From positions 2,545,235-2,609,234 of the forward strand of contig NZ_WOTN01000001.1 in the NCBI RefSeq assembly GCF_010993745.1: DNA of 64,000 nt. Reading direction: 5' to 3'. Both the position numbers and the translations under genes were made by a program. Of the stretch, positions 7,668-16,721 are shown in pieces; positions within the stretch are counted from its first letter, which is position 1, and each line of letters begins with the position of its first letter. The notes beneath the pieces were generated by a model that saw nothing but the letters and a program-made list of their open reading frames with translations, had not been told where the DNA came from and ran no database searches. Source of the stretch: Fodinicola acaciae. Lineage in GTDB: Bacteria > Actinomycetota > Actinomycetes > Mycobacteriales > HKI-0501.

Positions 7668-9578
7668 TCAGAGGTGAATTGAGAAAAACTGATCGCCGGG
7701 CCGGGCGCCCACATTTGCGATGGGCGCGTCTCGTGCCGCGAGGGTGTCCTCGCCGAGGTCGAGCTTTTCCTGATAACCGCGGGCCTGTACGGCGAAAAGC
7801 TCGGCGTAATGGCCGCCGTAGGCGATCAGCTCGTCGTGGCTGCCTTTTTCGACGATCTTTCCGCCGTCCAGCACGACAATCTCGTCGGCCTCGCGGACCG
7901 CCCCCAGCCGATGTGACACCAGAAGGCTCGTACGATCCTGCCGATGCTGGCGCAGCCGTTGATGAATGTCATGCTCGGCTCTCGCGTCCAGACCCGAGCT
8001 CGGCTCGTCCAGGATCAGCAGGTCACGGCCGTCACGCAACAAAGTACGCGCCAGCGCGAGGCGTTGCCATTGCCCGCCGGAAAAGACGACGCCCGGCCCA
8101 TCCTCGTTGACTCCGAGAAAACTGCGGCTGAGCATCGTGTCGTAGCCGGCCGGAAGGGCGGCGATCGGCTCGTCGACGCCGGCTCTTTCGGCCGCTCTCC
8201 GGATCTGGTCGCGATCGGCGTCCAGATCGCCGAGCCCGATGTTCTCCGCCGCGGTGAGATCATACGACATGAAATCCTGGAAGAGCACACCCATTCGCCG
8301 ACGCAGCTCGGCCGGCGCAACGTCCCGCAGATCGACGCCGTCCCACTGGATCGAGCCACGGGTCGGATCGTAGAAACGGCACAGAAGTTTGACGAGCGTG
8401 CTCTTGCCGGCGCCGTTCAGTCCCACCAGCGCGATCGCCGCGCCCGCTGGAATTGTCAGGTCGACGCCCCGCAGCACCCACGGCAGGTTTTCGTCGTACC
8501 GGAACCAAACGTCCCGCAACTGGATCCCCTGCCGCAATGCCGGCAGTTTCCCGCCGTCGGTCACCGGCAGGTCCTGCGGAAGCGCCACGATGTCGTCGTG
8601 ATATTGGAAAAACAGCAGCGCCTCGTGTCCGATCGCGAGGCTGTCGACCAAGCCGGCCATGGCCGCCTGCGTACCTGCCACCGCCGCGACGAAAGCGGTC
8701 ACGTCGCCGAGGCTGAGACCGTTGTTCGCGGCAGAATGTACGGCCCAGAGCAGGCCGCCGCCGGCGACAGTCGCACCGAGCCCGACCAGCGCGGACTGGA
8801 CCAGCGCGCTTCGCCGGTCGAGGCCACGCTCGGCGGCCTGTGTCCTTGCCAGTTCGCCGAAAAGCCGGTTCTTCAGGAAGTCGCCGAGCCCGAGCAGCCG
8901 CACTTCCTTGGCCGCCCGCACGTCGGTGATGAGCGATCCGTAAAGCGACTGGCGACGGGCCGTACTCGCCAGATCGGCGATCATCCGGGTCCGCCGCTTC
9001 GACAGCATCAGCCGGGCGATCAGCGACGGCACGGCCGCGGCAACGACCAGAACGGCCATCACCGGACTCAGGATCCAGAGTGTGACGAGCATGCTCAGCA
9101 AGGTGACAGCGCTGCGGCCGGCGGTGAACATCCCCGTCATCGCCGGCATCATCGACGTACCGTTGACGTGCGCGGCCATCTGCAGTTTGTCAAGTATGGC
9201 GGGATTTTCGAAGCGCGACAGGCCCTGGAAGCGGATAACCGCACTGTAGAGCCGATCCTGCATCGTACGGTCGATCCGCCGCCGCAACTCGCCCTGTACG
9301 TACGTCGTCACCTGCGGCAGCACGCCGGTCGCCACACCAATGACCGCGAGTGCCGCCGCCATCGCGAGCAGGGTGATTTCGGTGCGGTGCGCGACAATTC
9401 CGTCAACGACGACCTTGGTCAGCCAGGCCGTCGCGGTCGGCAGCAGACCGCTGACCAGGTTGACGATCAGGGCCAGGAACAAAAGCGGCCAGCCGGCCGC
9501 CCAGCAGAGCCGGAGCATCGCGGCCGCCTGGCGGCCGCGCCGGGGACGGGGTTGTTCTCCCGGCCGGACAAACGTCAC
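7668..9578 (-). CDS. ABC exporter, fused membrane and ATPase domains
   Basis: A 636-residue half-transporter. Six membrane spans occupy about residues 20-310, followed by an ATPase domain with Walker A (GLNGAGKST), the ABC signature (FSGGQWQRLALA), Walker B (LLILDEPSSGLDA) and the switch His (LVSHRLGAV). There is no N-terminal C39 peptidase domain, so any leader removal must be done by another enzyme. The GTG start overlaps the stop of the thioredoxin-like gene by 4 bp (GTGA), showing tight coupling. With the upstream S26 peptidase and cysteine-rich peptide, the likely cargo is that peptide (inference from context). Other small substrates remain possible. Confidence 0.85.
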   Translation of the reverse strand: MTFVRPGEQPRPRRGRQAAAMLRLCWAAGWPLLFLALIVNLVSGLLPTATAWLTKVVVDGIVAHRTEITLLAMAAALAVIGVATGVLPQVTTYVQGELRRRIDRTMQDRLYSAVIRFQGLSRFENPAILDKLQMAAHVNGTSMMPAMTGMFTAGRSAVTLLSMLVTLWILSPVMAVLVVAAAVPSLIARLMLSKRRTRMIADLASTARRQSLYGSLITDVRAAKEVRLLGLGDFLKNRLFGELARTQAAERGLDRRSALVQSALVGLGATVAGGGLLWAVHSAANNGLSLGDVTAFVAAVAGTQAAMAGLVDSLAIGHEALLFFQYHDDIVALPQDLPVTDGGKLPALRQGIQLRDVWFRYDENLPWVLRGVDLTIPAGAAIALVGLNGAGKSTLVKLLCRFYDPTRGSIQWDGVDLRDVAPAELRRRMGVLFQDFMSYDLTAAENIGLGDLDADRDQIRRAAERAGVDEPIAALPAGYDTMLSRSFLGVNEDGPGVVFSGGQWQRLALARTLLRDGRDLLILDEPSSGLDARAEHDIHQRLRQHRQDRTSLLVSHRLGAVREADEIVVLDGGKIVEKGSHDELIAYGGHYAELFAVQARGYQEKLDLGEDTLAARDAPIANVGARPGDQFFSIHL

Positions 9579-10075
9579 ACCGACACCTTGCCTGCCAGCC
9601 CCGCCGCTTCTGTTTGCGCCTGCACAACCGTACCGGTGTCGTCCAGCCGCAGGAATGTCGGATAGGCGCGGATGCCAAGGCCGCGGGCGAATTCGCCGGC
9701 GCTCACGCCGGCAAGAACGCTCGCATCGCCGAACTGCAGGGCCAGCAGGTTGTCTTCAGCGTCCCGCCCGGATATCACCGCCAGCGCACGTTGACCGCGC
9801 AGTGCCGCGGCGAAAATCGGCGCCTGCTCGTGGCAGGTTTCGCAGTCCACCGAAAAAAACCCGACTAGCGTCGGCGACGTGTCCGTGACATCCGGAATCC
9901 GCCGGCCCAGCAACTCGGACACGTCGTAGTCGGTCAGCCGCATGCCAACCGCCTTCCTCAGCTGTTCCAGTTCGGCCTGCTGCTCCCGCAATCGCCGCAG
10001 GACAGCGAAAACCAGCACCAACAGGACCAGGCAGAGCACTCCGACCAGCGTGACCGCGGCCGCGAGGATGGGCAT
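9575..10075 (-). CDS. Membrane-anchored thioredoxin-like (TlpA/MauD-type) protein
   Basis: A 166-residue protein with one N-terminal span (about residues 3-26), a basic/coiled linker (RRLREQQAELEQLRKA), then a thioredoxin fold. The redox motif is C78-E-T-C81 in FFSVDCETCHEQAP, and the cis-Pro loop is IRAYPTFLRLD. The topology suggests the redox domain faces outward, where it could form or isomerise disulfides. It lies between the cysteine-rich peptide gene and the exporter, so acting on the six cysteines of the peptide is the natural guess. No MauE/DsbD-like partner that would recharge it is seen in the window. Confidence 0.8.
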   Translation of the reverse strand: MPILAAAVTLVGVLCLVLLVLVFAVLRRLREQQAELEQLRKAVGMRLTDYDVSELLGRRIPDVTDTSPTLVGFFSVDCETCHEQAPIFAAALRGQRALAVISGRDAEDNLLALQFGDASVLAGVSAGEFARGLGIRAYPTFLRLDDTGTVVQAQTEAAGLAGKVSV

Positions 10076-10108
10076 CGGTTATCTCTCTCGCTTTCCGATC
10101 GTAGGACA

Positions 10109-10134
10109 CCGGGTGGGCCAACCTGCCCACCCGG
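10109..10134 (-). terminator. Hairpin just after the peptide gene (possible attenuator)
   Basis: A perfect 10-bp stem, CCGGGTGGGC with GCCCACCCGG, encloses a 6-nt loop and starts 12 bases after the stop codon of the small peptide gene. No U tract follows on the minus strand, so it may protect the 3' end of a short peptide message or cause partial termination before the thioredoxin-like and exporter genes. Such hairpins often raise precursor expression over that of processing genes. Confidence 0.6.
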
Positions 10135-10145
10135 CGTTGCCACCG

Positions 10146-10334
10146 TCAGACCAGACAGTTCACATTCGAGTGATAAACACAGGCCGTACAGCCGCTGTCG
10201 TCGCAGTACTTGTAAACCCAGGTGTTCACGAAGTCTTCGCAGTAGCAGGCGTAATAAGCCCCCGCCTTCGCCTCCGCCTTGGGTACGAAACGCTGCAGCA
10301 GCTGATCACCGATCCGGTTCATGACTTTGCGCAT
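10146..10334 (-). CDS. Cysteine-rich small peptide, putative exported precursor
   Basis: A 62-residue product. The start at 10334 is chosen because GGGAG stands about 11 bases upstream; the longer frame to 10457 has no such site. A second Met at residue 5 is possible. Residues 1-24 look like a leader (MNRIGDQLLQRFVPKAEAKA) that is amphipathic rather than a Sec signal, since it lacks a hydrophobic core. It ends in AKA before GAYYACYC, a plausible cleavage site. The remaining 38 residues are aromatic-rich, with six cysteines (positions 30, 32, 44, 49, 52, 60), allowing three disulfides. No lanthionine, radical-SAM or YcaO enzyme is nearby. Function is unknown; bacteriocin-like, signalling or structural roles are all open. 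Confidence 0.7.
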   Translation of the reverse strand: MRKVMNRIGDQLLQRFVPKAEAKAGAYYACYCEDFVNTWVYKYCDDSGCTACVYHSNVNCLV

Positions 10335-10511
10335 ACCGAGAATTTCTCCCTTCCCCTGGACGCCGACAGCCGGCGCCCACGAGCGACAGACCGTAAATAG
10401 CCGCACCGGAGAAGTCCAGATAGACCACGGTTTTAGCGCCAAAACACCAAGTGGCATAGATCACACGTATTGCCGGAACTACCTCCGTAACGTCGCCTTT
10501 TGGCGCTTTCT

Positions 10512-10952
10512 TTACCGTTGCCCAACCTGCCGTATCACGACGCCAAGCAGTGCGTCCGCGGCATAGAAACCCCATGTCCGGGAATCGGAGCTGACCTGAC
10601 CGTCGCCGCGTACGACAAGTTTCCCCGGCGGCACGACGTCCGGGCCGCCGGCCGGCACGTCCCCCGGTGTCACCGGGTCACCCGGCATGGCCACCACGCG
10701 CTTGACGTTCCATCGGGTTTTGTCGTCGGGACTGGTCAGTGTCACCGGCGGCTCGAGTACGACGATGTCGCCGTGCCGCACCCTTTCCGGACCACGCCGG
10801 CGTACCAACACCCGGTCGCCGTGTCGCAACGTGGGCGTCATGCTGGTGCCCTCGACTGTCACCAGCACCAACTGCCGCCGCGCCCACAGAGCGGCGCCGG
10901 CCGCGCCAGCCAGCACGCCCACCGCCGCAACCGCCACCCAGGTCCGCCGCAT
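10512..10952 (-). CDS. S26-family signal peptidase
   Basis: A 146-residue protein with one N-terminal membrane span (about residues 5-25), then the S26 boxes: the serine nucleophile in VEGTSMTPTL, the lysine general base in WNVKRVVAMPGD and the downstream GDGQVSSDSRTWG region. It is shorter than a housekeeping LepB and lies at the head of the peptide cluster, so a dedicated role in trimming the peptide leader at the AKA site is likely (inference). The start at 10952 has AAAGGA a few bases upstream. About 180 bases separate it from the peptide gene, enough for a second promoter. Confidence 0.85.
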   Translation of the reverse strand: MRRTWVAVAAVGVLAGAAGAALWARRQLVLVTVEGTSMTPTLRHGDRVLVRRRGPERVRHGDIVVLEPPVTLTSPDDKTRWNVKRVVAMPGDPVTPGDVPAGGPDVVPPGKLVVRGDGQVSSDSRTWGFYAADALLGVVIRQVGQR

Positions 10953-11264
10953 GGCATCCTTTCAGTCGTAAGTCCCGAGAATTCCGCTGAATGACCCAGG
11001 CACGCGATTGCCTAGCCCAAAACGCCGACGCTGTTGGCGAGGACGCATTCAGTGCGAGCATCCCATGGCTGGCGACCGGATAGCGCCGTATTTGGTGAGG
11101 AGAATCTCGTCAGCGGCGGGTTCACGCTCAGGAGTCGGTCGTGGTGGAATCCGGCGGCCGGGCCATCGACAGTGCGGCCCTGAGCGGCGCACACTATCGA
11201 CGCCACGGCATCCAGGCGGAGCGAACGGCTCGCGAACCTCCGCGTACTTCCTCAACAAGGAACG
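10953..11264. other. Gene-free stretch
   Basis: Around 310 bases between two minus-strand operons. I see only short overlapping frames without family features, no clear terminator and no repeat. The part next to 10952 should hold the promoter of the peptide cluster. Confidence 0.4.
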
Positions 11265-12019
11265 TCAGGCGTCACGGCTTTGGGTGACCTTGATGGCGAG
11301 GAGCAGCAGCACGATCGCGGCCGCGACGGCGTACGCGGCGGCGAGCCAGGGATGGTAGGGAAGCGTGGCCGGGTCGAACTGGCCGCCGTCGACTTTTGGG
11401 TTGCCGGCGGCGAGAAAGTTCTCGGCCGCGGTGAAGGGCATCCAGGGTTGGATGCGCGGGCCGACGATCGGTATGAGTCCGATGATGCGATCGAGCAGGA
11501 TGGGTTCCAGCAGAACGATCGCGACGGCGGCCGCGGTGGTGCGTACGAGAGCGGCCACCGCGGTCGCGATGACCGCGGCAATGGCGAAAACCAGGCCCGT
11601 GCCAGCAACCGCGCGCAATGCCGGCTCAGTGTCGAGTGCCGGAGCGCCGCCAGGTGCGAGCACCGCGACGAAGGCCCACGCCGCGAAGGCCGTCACCACG
11701 CCGGCCGCTCCGGCCGCGATCGCGGTGATGGCGGCCTTGGCGATCAGCACCGGAGCGCGGCCGGGGACCGCGATGAAGCTGGTTTTGATGGTGCCAAAGC
11801 GGTATTCGCTCGCCACGAACGTCGCGGCCAGGACCAGGATCGCCATCATCGCGGTCGGCCGGCCGGTCTGGCTGGTCGCGATGGTGACGGCGGTGCCGGA
11901 CTGTCTGGCGGCCGCGGTGAATCCGCCGGCGAAGACCAGCGCCAACACCGGCGCCGCGGCCAGGCACCACCAGGTCGACCGCAGGGTCGTCAGCTTGATG
12001 CCTTCGGCGTGCAGGACGT

Positions 12020-12023
<4 letters not shown>
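11265..12023 (-). CDS. ABC-2 type exporter, membrane subunit
   Basis: A 252-residue protein with about six hydrophobic spans. The N-terminus MNVLHAEGIKLTTLRSTWW is the classic start of actinobacterial ABC-2 permeases: a short cytoplasmic helix with EGIKLTTLRS. It is followed by the ASEYRFGTIKTSF loop found in these proteins between spans two and three. The start overlaps the ATPase gene by 4 bp. With the ATPase at 12020-12937 it forms an export pump for an unknown small molecule or drug, probably controlled by the divergent TetR regulator. Confidence 0.85.
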
Positions 12024-12933
<910 letters not shown>

Positions 12934-12937
<4 letters not shown>

Positions 12938-14016
12938 GGCGTGTGCGCCGCGAGGTAGGCGATGACCGGGCGGTCGTCGGCGTCACGCGACACGAAACCG
13001 AGATGAGCATCTGGACGTACGACAAACAGCGCGTCACCGCCCAGGTCGGTGTCCACGCCGTACGCCTCGTCGGCCTTCCACTCGGCGTCGATCCGGTATG
13101 CCAGCGAGCCACCTCGCGCGGCGATCCACCGCGGCGTCTCCTCGTACGCGGAACCGAAGGCGAGCACCGTCCAGTGCGGTCCGCGGAACAGGTCGAACAG
13201 CCGGCCGCCGGTGTGCGCGTTGACGGCGTCCGGCGCCCGGTCACCGGCGGCGAGGCGATCACCCGGCTCGGTCGCGTACGTGAAGGTCAGGCCGGAGGTG
13301 TCACGGTCGGACAGGCCTTTCAGGCCGCCGGCGCCGTCGCCGTGCGAGCGCCGGCGGCGGACCTCGGAATCCTCCAGCACGCGCCGGCTATGCCTACGTT
13401 GGCCTGGTAGCGCGACAGCCAGGACGCCGATCGGAGGCGGTCGCCGGGAAGGCCGGTCACCTGCTCGAACACGCGCCGCAGGGGTCGCCACGGTCAGCTC
13501 GCCTTCCACGGCCGACGACTGGAACTGGAAGTCGTCGGTGCTCGGCAGCGGCCTGAGACCGAGAAACCCCCGCTCCGGATCAATCCACACGTGGCTGCGG
13601 TCGCGGTCGAGGCCGTCGACGCGTACGTCCGCGATCAGGCCCTGGTCCTCCTCCAGCGTCTCGCCGTCGAACGAGATACCGAGCAACCGCCGGACAGTGC
13701 TGCGCGCGCCGTCGCAGCCGACCACGTACGCGGCACGCAGCTCGATCTGGCGGCCGTCGCGTACCAGCGTCACCGTGACGCCGTCGCCGTCCTGTGCCAG
13801 CCCGACGACCTCACTGGAGCGCTCGACCTCGACATCCGACCGGCTCAGCAGTCCGCGAAGCACCTGCTCGACGCGCCACTGCGGCGTCCACAGCGGCAGC
13901 TCCGGACAGGGCACGGTCGGCCCGGCGTCCCAGCCGGAGGCGGTGAGCACCTCGCGCGCCAGCTCACACGCCAACGTGAGGCCGGTCGGACCAGCCCCCA
14001 CCACAAAGACATCCAT
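12934..14016 (-). pseudogene. Degraded FAD-dependent monooxygenase (PheA/TfdB-type)
   Basis: The frame is open for 360 codons but the protein is damaged. The FAD-binding GxGxxG (VVGAGPTGLTLACELAR) is present, then about 45 expected residues are missing before DAGPTVPCPELPLWTPQ. The DG motif (YVVGCDGARSTVRRL) is intact. From about 13475 the frame turns into an Arg-rich stretch, while another frame continues sensibly (RVFEQVTGLPGDRLRS, then WLSRYQANVGIA). The second FAD motif GDAAH is absent, and the C-terminal domain resumes at FTYATEPGDRLAAGDRAP. Intact relatives have about 500 residues. A working enzyme is unlikely, although start, stop and the 4-bp overlap with the next gene survive. Confidence 0.7.
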
Positions 14017-14031
14017 TGTCGTCCTCCATGG

Positions 14032-14071
14032 ACTTACAGTCGTAAGTTACGGTTAACTTACAGATGTAAGT
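14032..14071. promoter_or_regulatory. Two TetR-type operator copies between divergent genes
   Basis: Two 16-bp palindromes, ACTTACAGTCGTAAGT (14032-14047) and ACTTACAGATGTAAGT (14056-14071), share ACTTAC-N4-GTAAGT and lie 24 bp apart centre to centre. They fill the gap between the monooxygenase/ABC operon (minus, start 14016) and the TetR gene (plus, start about 14109), so the regulator probably represses both directions. Confidence 0.8.
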
Positions 14072-14108
14072 CTGGGGTGGCAAGCGTGACGGCGTACATT
14101 TCTTGGCC

Positions 14109-14753
14109 GTGAACGCTGTGCCACGTCAGCCGCTGTCGCGGCAGCGCATCCTGGACGCCGCGCTCCAGGTCGGCGACGAGCACGGCCTGGAGGCGATCTC
14201 GATGCGGCGCGTCGCCAAACAGCTCGGTGTCGAGGCGATGTCGTTGTACAACCACGTCCCCAACAAGGCGGCGATGGTCGCCGGCATGCTGGAGCACGTG
14301 TTCGGCAGCATCACCGTCCCGCCACGGGACGCGCCGTGGCCGGACCGGCTGCGCGCCCTCGGCCTGAGCATGCACCGAGAGCTCGCCGCGCATCCGGTCG
14401 CCGTCACGCTCATCGTGACCGATCGCGCCGCGCCACGGCACCGCGCCGCACTCCAGCCAATCGAGGAAATGTTCGCCGCGCTGCACGACGCGGGCCTGGA
14501 CGCCGCGCGAGCCGCCGTCACGGCCGAGGCGTTCACCGCGCTGATCTTCGGCACCGTACTGTTGCGGCCGGCTCGACAGACCACGTCACAGGCCGACCGG
14601 GACGAACTCGAATGGTTTCGGCACACGGTCACCGCAAACGACTTTCCGCACCTCCACAACGCTTTCGGCGCCGCCGGAACGGCAGCCGGCATCGGTTATC
14701 AGCTCGAGCTGCTGATCACCGGCATCCAGGTGCAGGCCAAGCGGCTGGCATGA
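14109..14753 (+). CDS. TetR family transcriptional regulator
   Basis: A 214-residue regulator. The N-terminal helix-turn-helix reads SRQRILDAALQVGDEHGLEA, then MRRVAKQLGVEAMSLYNHV, a very typical TetR pattern with the YNHV recognition-helix end. The C-terminal part (about residues 85-210) resembles the TetR_C domain of TetR/TetC-like drug-responsive repressors. The GTG at 14109 is chosen; a TTG at 14103 and a GTG at 14118 are alternatives, with the helix-turn-helix unaffected. Its operators are almost certainly the two palindromes at 14032-14071. It probably controls the divergent export operon, whose monooxygenase has decayed. Confidence 0.88.
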   Translation: MNAVPRQPLSRQRILDAALQVGDEHGLEAISMRRVAKQLGVEAMSLYNHVPNKAAMVAGMLEHVFGSITVPPRDAPWPDRLRALGLSMHRELAAHPVAVTLIVTDRAAPRHRAALQPIEEMFAALHDAGLDAARAAVTAEAFTALIFGTVLLRPARQTTSQADRDELEWFRHTVTANDFPHLHNAFGAAGTAAGIGYQLELLITGIQVQAKRLA

Positions 14754-14802
14754 GAGGCCTCCACGCGTTCAGCACATGCGTTGCCACAGGGGCCTGTGGG
14801 GC

Positions 14803-15222
14803 TCACGCCTCCGGTGCCGACCAGCCGTACTTGCGGATCAGGTCCTCGTCGAGCAACTGCATCTTCCCGCCACCGAGGGACCAGTCCTCCCGCTCGGACT
14901 CCCGCAGCAGGATCAGCACATCGTCCGGTCGTACGCCGACTTCGGACAGGTTGGCCACGATCGCCTGGTAGAGCGCGAGTTTCATCTCCCGGGTCCGGCC
15001 GCGGGTGAGCGTGATCTCCACCACCACCGGATCGCACCGATCACCGTCGAGATAGTGACGGTCTACGTGGAAGGCAGCAGCCGGCTGCGCATCGACGATC
15101 TGGAACCGATCGTCCGGTGGAACGCCGAGGGCGCTGACCAGCGCGCGGCGCACACCTTCGGCAACGGCTGCGCGCATCGGTTCGGGACGGTCCGTACTCA
15201 GCGTGATCCGGACGAACGGCAT
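14803..15222 (-). CDS. Tautomerase family protein (4-oxalocrotonate tautomerase-like)
   Basis: A 139-residue protein beginning MPFVRITLSTDRP. After removal of Met, Pro-1 would be the catalytic amino-terminal base of the tautomerase superfamily. The length and the pattern DRFQIVDAQPAAAF with VVVEITLTRGRTREMK fit the fused two-unit type (Tautomerase_2). The substrate is unknown; relatives act on enols, cis-3-chloroacrylate-like compounds or have only promiscuous activity. It stands alone between the TetR gene and the nitroreductase promoter. Confidence 0.85.
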   Translation of the reverse strand: MPFVRITLSTDRPEPMRAAVAEGVRRALVSALGVPPDDRFQIVDAQPAAAFHVDRHYLDGDRCDPVVVEITLTRGRTREMKLALYQAIVANLSEVGVRPDDVLILLRESEREDWSLGGGKMQLLDEDLIRKYGWSAPEA

Positions 15223-15409
15223 GCGAATCCCTTCGGTGGTTGAACTTCGCCGATTGTCGTACGCCCTCAGTGTCAGGCGATGATCCGCCTCTCGTCTACA
15301 CGCCCACCGAGCGCCGTGTCGTTCACGAGACGCGACGACTCAGGTCGTGGCGAAGCAGCGTCGGCCGGCCCGGCCTGGGCTGATCAGGGCTGCTCGTCCT
15401 GGCGGTTGG

Positions 15410-15423
15410 GGGACGCACGTCCC
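15410..15423. promoter_or_regulatory. DosR-like box upstream of the nitroreductase
   Basis: The sequence GGGACGCACGTCCC is a perfect GGGAC-N4-GTCCC palindrome, the core of the mycobacterial DosR (DevR) site. It lies about 55 bases before the nitroreductase start, where an activator site would work. The same core recurs upstream of many operons to the right. Confidence 0.75.
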
Positions 15424-15477
15424 TGCTCTGCGTCCGGCCTTCGTGCGACCGTCGAGCCAGGACACCAGGAGGAAGCC

Positions 15478-16470
15478 GTGGCGTACGACGGACCGGACGA
15501 GAAGACGCTGCTTTCGTTGCTGACGTTAGCCAGCCGAGCGCCGTCCATTCACAACAGCCAACCATGGATCTGGCGCATCGCCGAGCATTCCATTCATCTC
15601 TATCTGGATCGCGACCGGTGGCTGCCGGCCACCGACCCGGACGGCCGCGACGCGGTCATCAGCTGCGGCGCGATGCTGCACCACGTACGCGTGGCGCTCG
15701 CCGCTGCCGGTTGGTCGACCACCGTTCACCGGTTTCCCAACCCGGCGGAGGTCGACCACCTCGCCGCCGTCGAGTTCACCGCGAAATCTCCCACCGAAAA
15801 GGACATCGCTCTCGCCGGCGCGATCACCCGTCGACGTACCGACCGCCGCCGATACTCCTCCTGGCAGGTGCCGTCGGCATTTCTCAAGCTGCTGGCCGAT
15901 CGAGCAGCCAAGCAAGGCGCGATCCTCACAGCGACAACGGACTCGCGCGGGCACTACGCACTCGTGTCCCTGTTCGCGGAGGCCGCGCGCTTGCAGGAAG
16001 GCGATCCCGCGTACGCGGACGAGCTCGCTGTCTGGACCGGACGCCATTTCGGCTCCACCGACGGCGTTCCGTCGGCAAACACGCCATCCGGCTATGGCGA
16101 CTACTCCAGCGACCCGCGGCGTACGTTCGCGGACGGAACCCTTGCGCAGACCGAATCCGCCGACCCGGACGCCGGCGAACTGCTGATCATTGGTACGTCC
16201 TCGGACGATCCTGCCTCGCAACTGCGCGCCGGCGAGGCCACCAGCGCCGTCCTGCTCGGCGCGACCGACCTGGGTCTGGCCAGCTGCCCGCTCAGCCAGC
16301 CGCTCGAGGTCGCCGATACCCGCCGCCGGCTGCGCGACCAGGTCCTCGACGGTGCGCAATGTCCGCAGCTGGTAGTGCGAGTCGGCTGGGCCGCAGCGAC
16401 ACAGGAGCCCCTGCCGGTGACGCCTCGGCGGCCGGTCGGCAGTTTCGCCAACACACTTTCCGCGTACTGA
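15478..16470 (+). CDS. Acg-family (Rv3131/Rv2032-like) nitroreductase-fold FMN protein
   Basis: A 330-residue protein of the Acg family. Typical parts are LLTLASRAPSIHNSQPW at the N-terminus, the LDRDRWLPATDPDGRDAVIS block with CGAMLHH, ITRRRTDRRRY in the middle and the GEATSAVLLGATDLGLASCP helix near the C-terminus. Mycobacterial members are induced by hypoxia through DosR; at least one covers FMN with a lid and may store flavin rather than reduce nitro compounds. The GTG at 15478 is chosen because AGGAGGAAG stands directly upstream at 15467. The DosR-like box at 15410 supports hypoxic induction (inference). Confidence 0.88.
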   Translation: MAYDGPDEKTLLSLLTLASRAPSIHNSQPWIWRIAEHSIHLYLDRDRWLPATDPDGRDAVISCGAMLHHVRVALAAAGWSTTVHRFPNPAEVDHLAAVEFTAKSPTEKDIALAGAITRRRTDRRRYSSWQVPSAFLKLLADRAAKQGAILTATTDSRGHYALVSLFAEAARLQEGDPAYADELAVWTGRHFGSTDGVPSANTPSGYGDYSSDPRRTFADGTLAQTESADPDAGELLIIGTSSDDPASQLRAGEATSAVLLGATDLGLASCPLSQPLEVADTRRRLRDQVLDGAQCPQLVVRVGWAAATQEPLPVTPRRPVGSFANTLSAY

Positions 16471-16517
16471 CAGGACGGTGATCTTCGGTTCGCTGGGTTG
16501 AATCGCGGTCGGCGCAC

Positions 16518-16721
16518 TCACCGCAGTCGCAATGCGAGGCTCGGACAGTGATGGACGGCGGAACGAGCCTCACGGCGCAGGTGTCGCGGCACCGGCCCGG
16601 GACGCAGAATCGGATATCCCCATTCGTCGAGCTCGATGAGCTCGGGAAGCAACTCGGCGCACAGACCGTGGCCCTGGCAGCCGATCGGATCGACGGCCAG
16701 GTGGGATCGGTGACTGGTCAT
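16518..16721 (-). CDS. Ferredoxin, 3Fe-4S-type ligand set
   Basis: A 67-residue acidic ferredoxin. The ligands seen are Cys15 and Cys21 in GCQGHGLCAELL and Cys59 in HHCPSLAL, the C-x5-C...CP arrangement of single 3Fe-4S (or labile 4Fe-4S) ferredoxins that usually serve cytochromes P450. No P450 lies nearby. Instead it is the last gene of the ApbE/NuoF-like operon and overlaps the NuoF-like gene by 4 bp, so it probably takes or gives electrons to that protein. Confidence 0.85.
   Translation of the reverse strand: MTSHRSHLAVDPIGCQGHGLCAELLPELIELDEWGYPILRPGPVPRHLRREARSAVHHCPSLALRLR

Noticed and set aside
10335-10457. Longer version of the cysteine-rich peptide starting at 10457
   Set aside because: Its extra 41 residues have no leader character and no ribosome site, whereas GGGAG precedes the start at 10334.
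11008-11264. Short frames on both strands between the two export operons
   Set aside because: Overlapping Arg/Pro-rich frames without motifs, typical of random open frames at high GC.
14784-14799. Hairpin CCACAGG-GG-CCTGTGG between the TetR and tautomerase genes as a terminator
   Set aside because: The loop of two bases is too short for a stable RNA hairpin of this stem, and no T tract follows.
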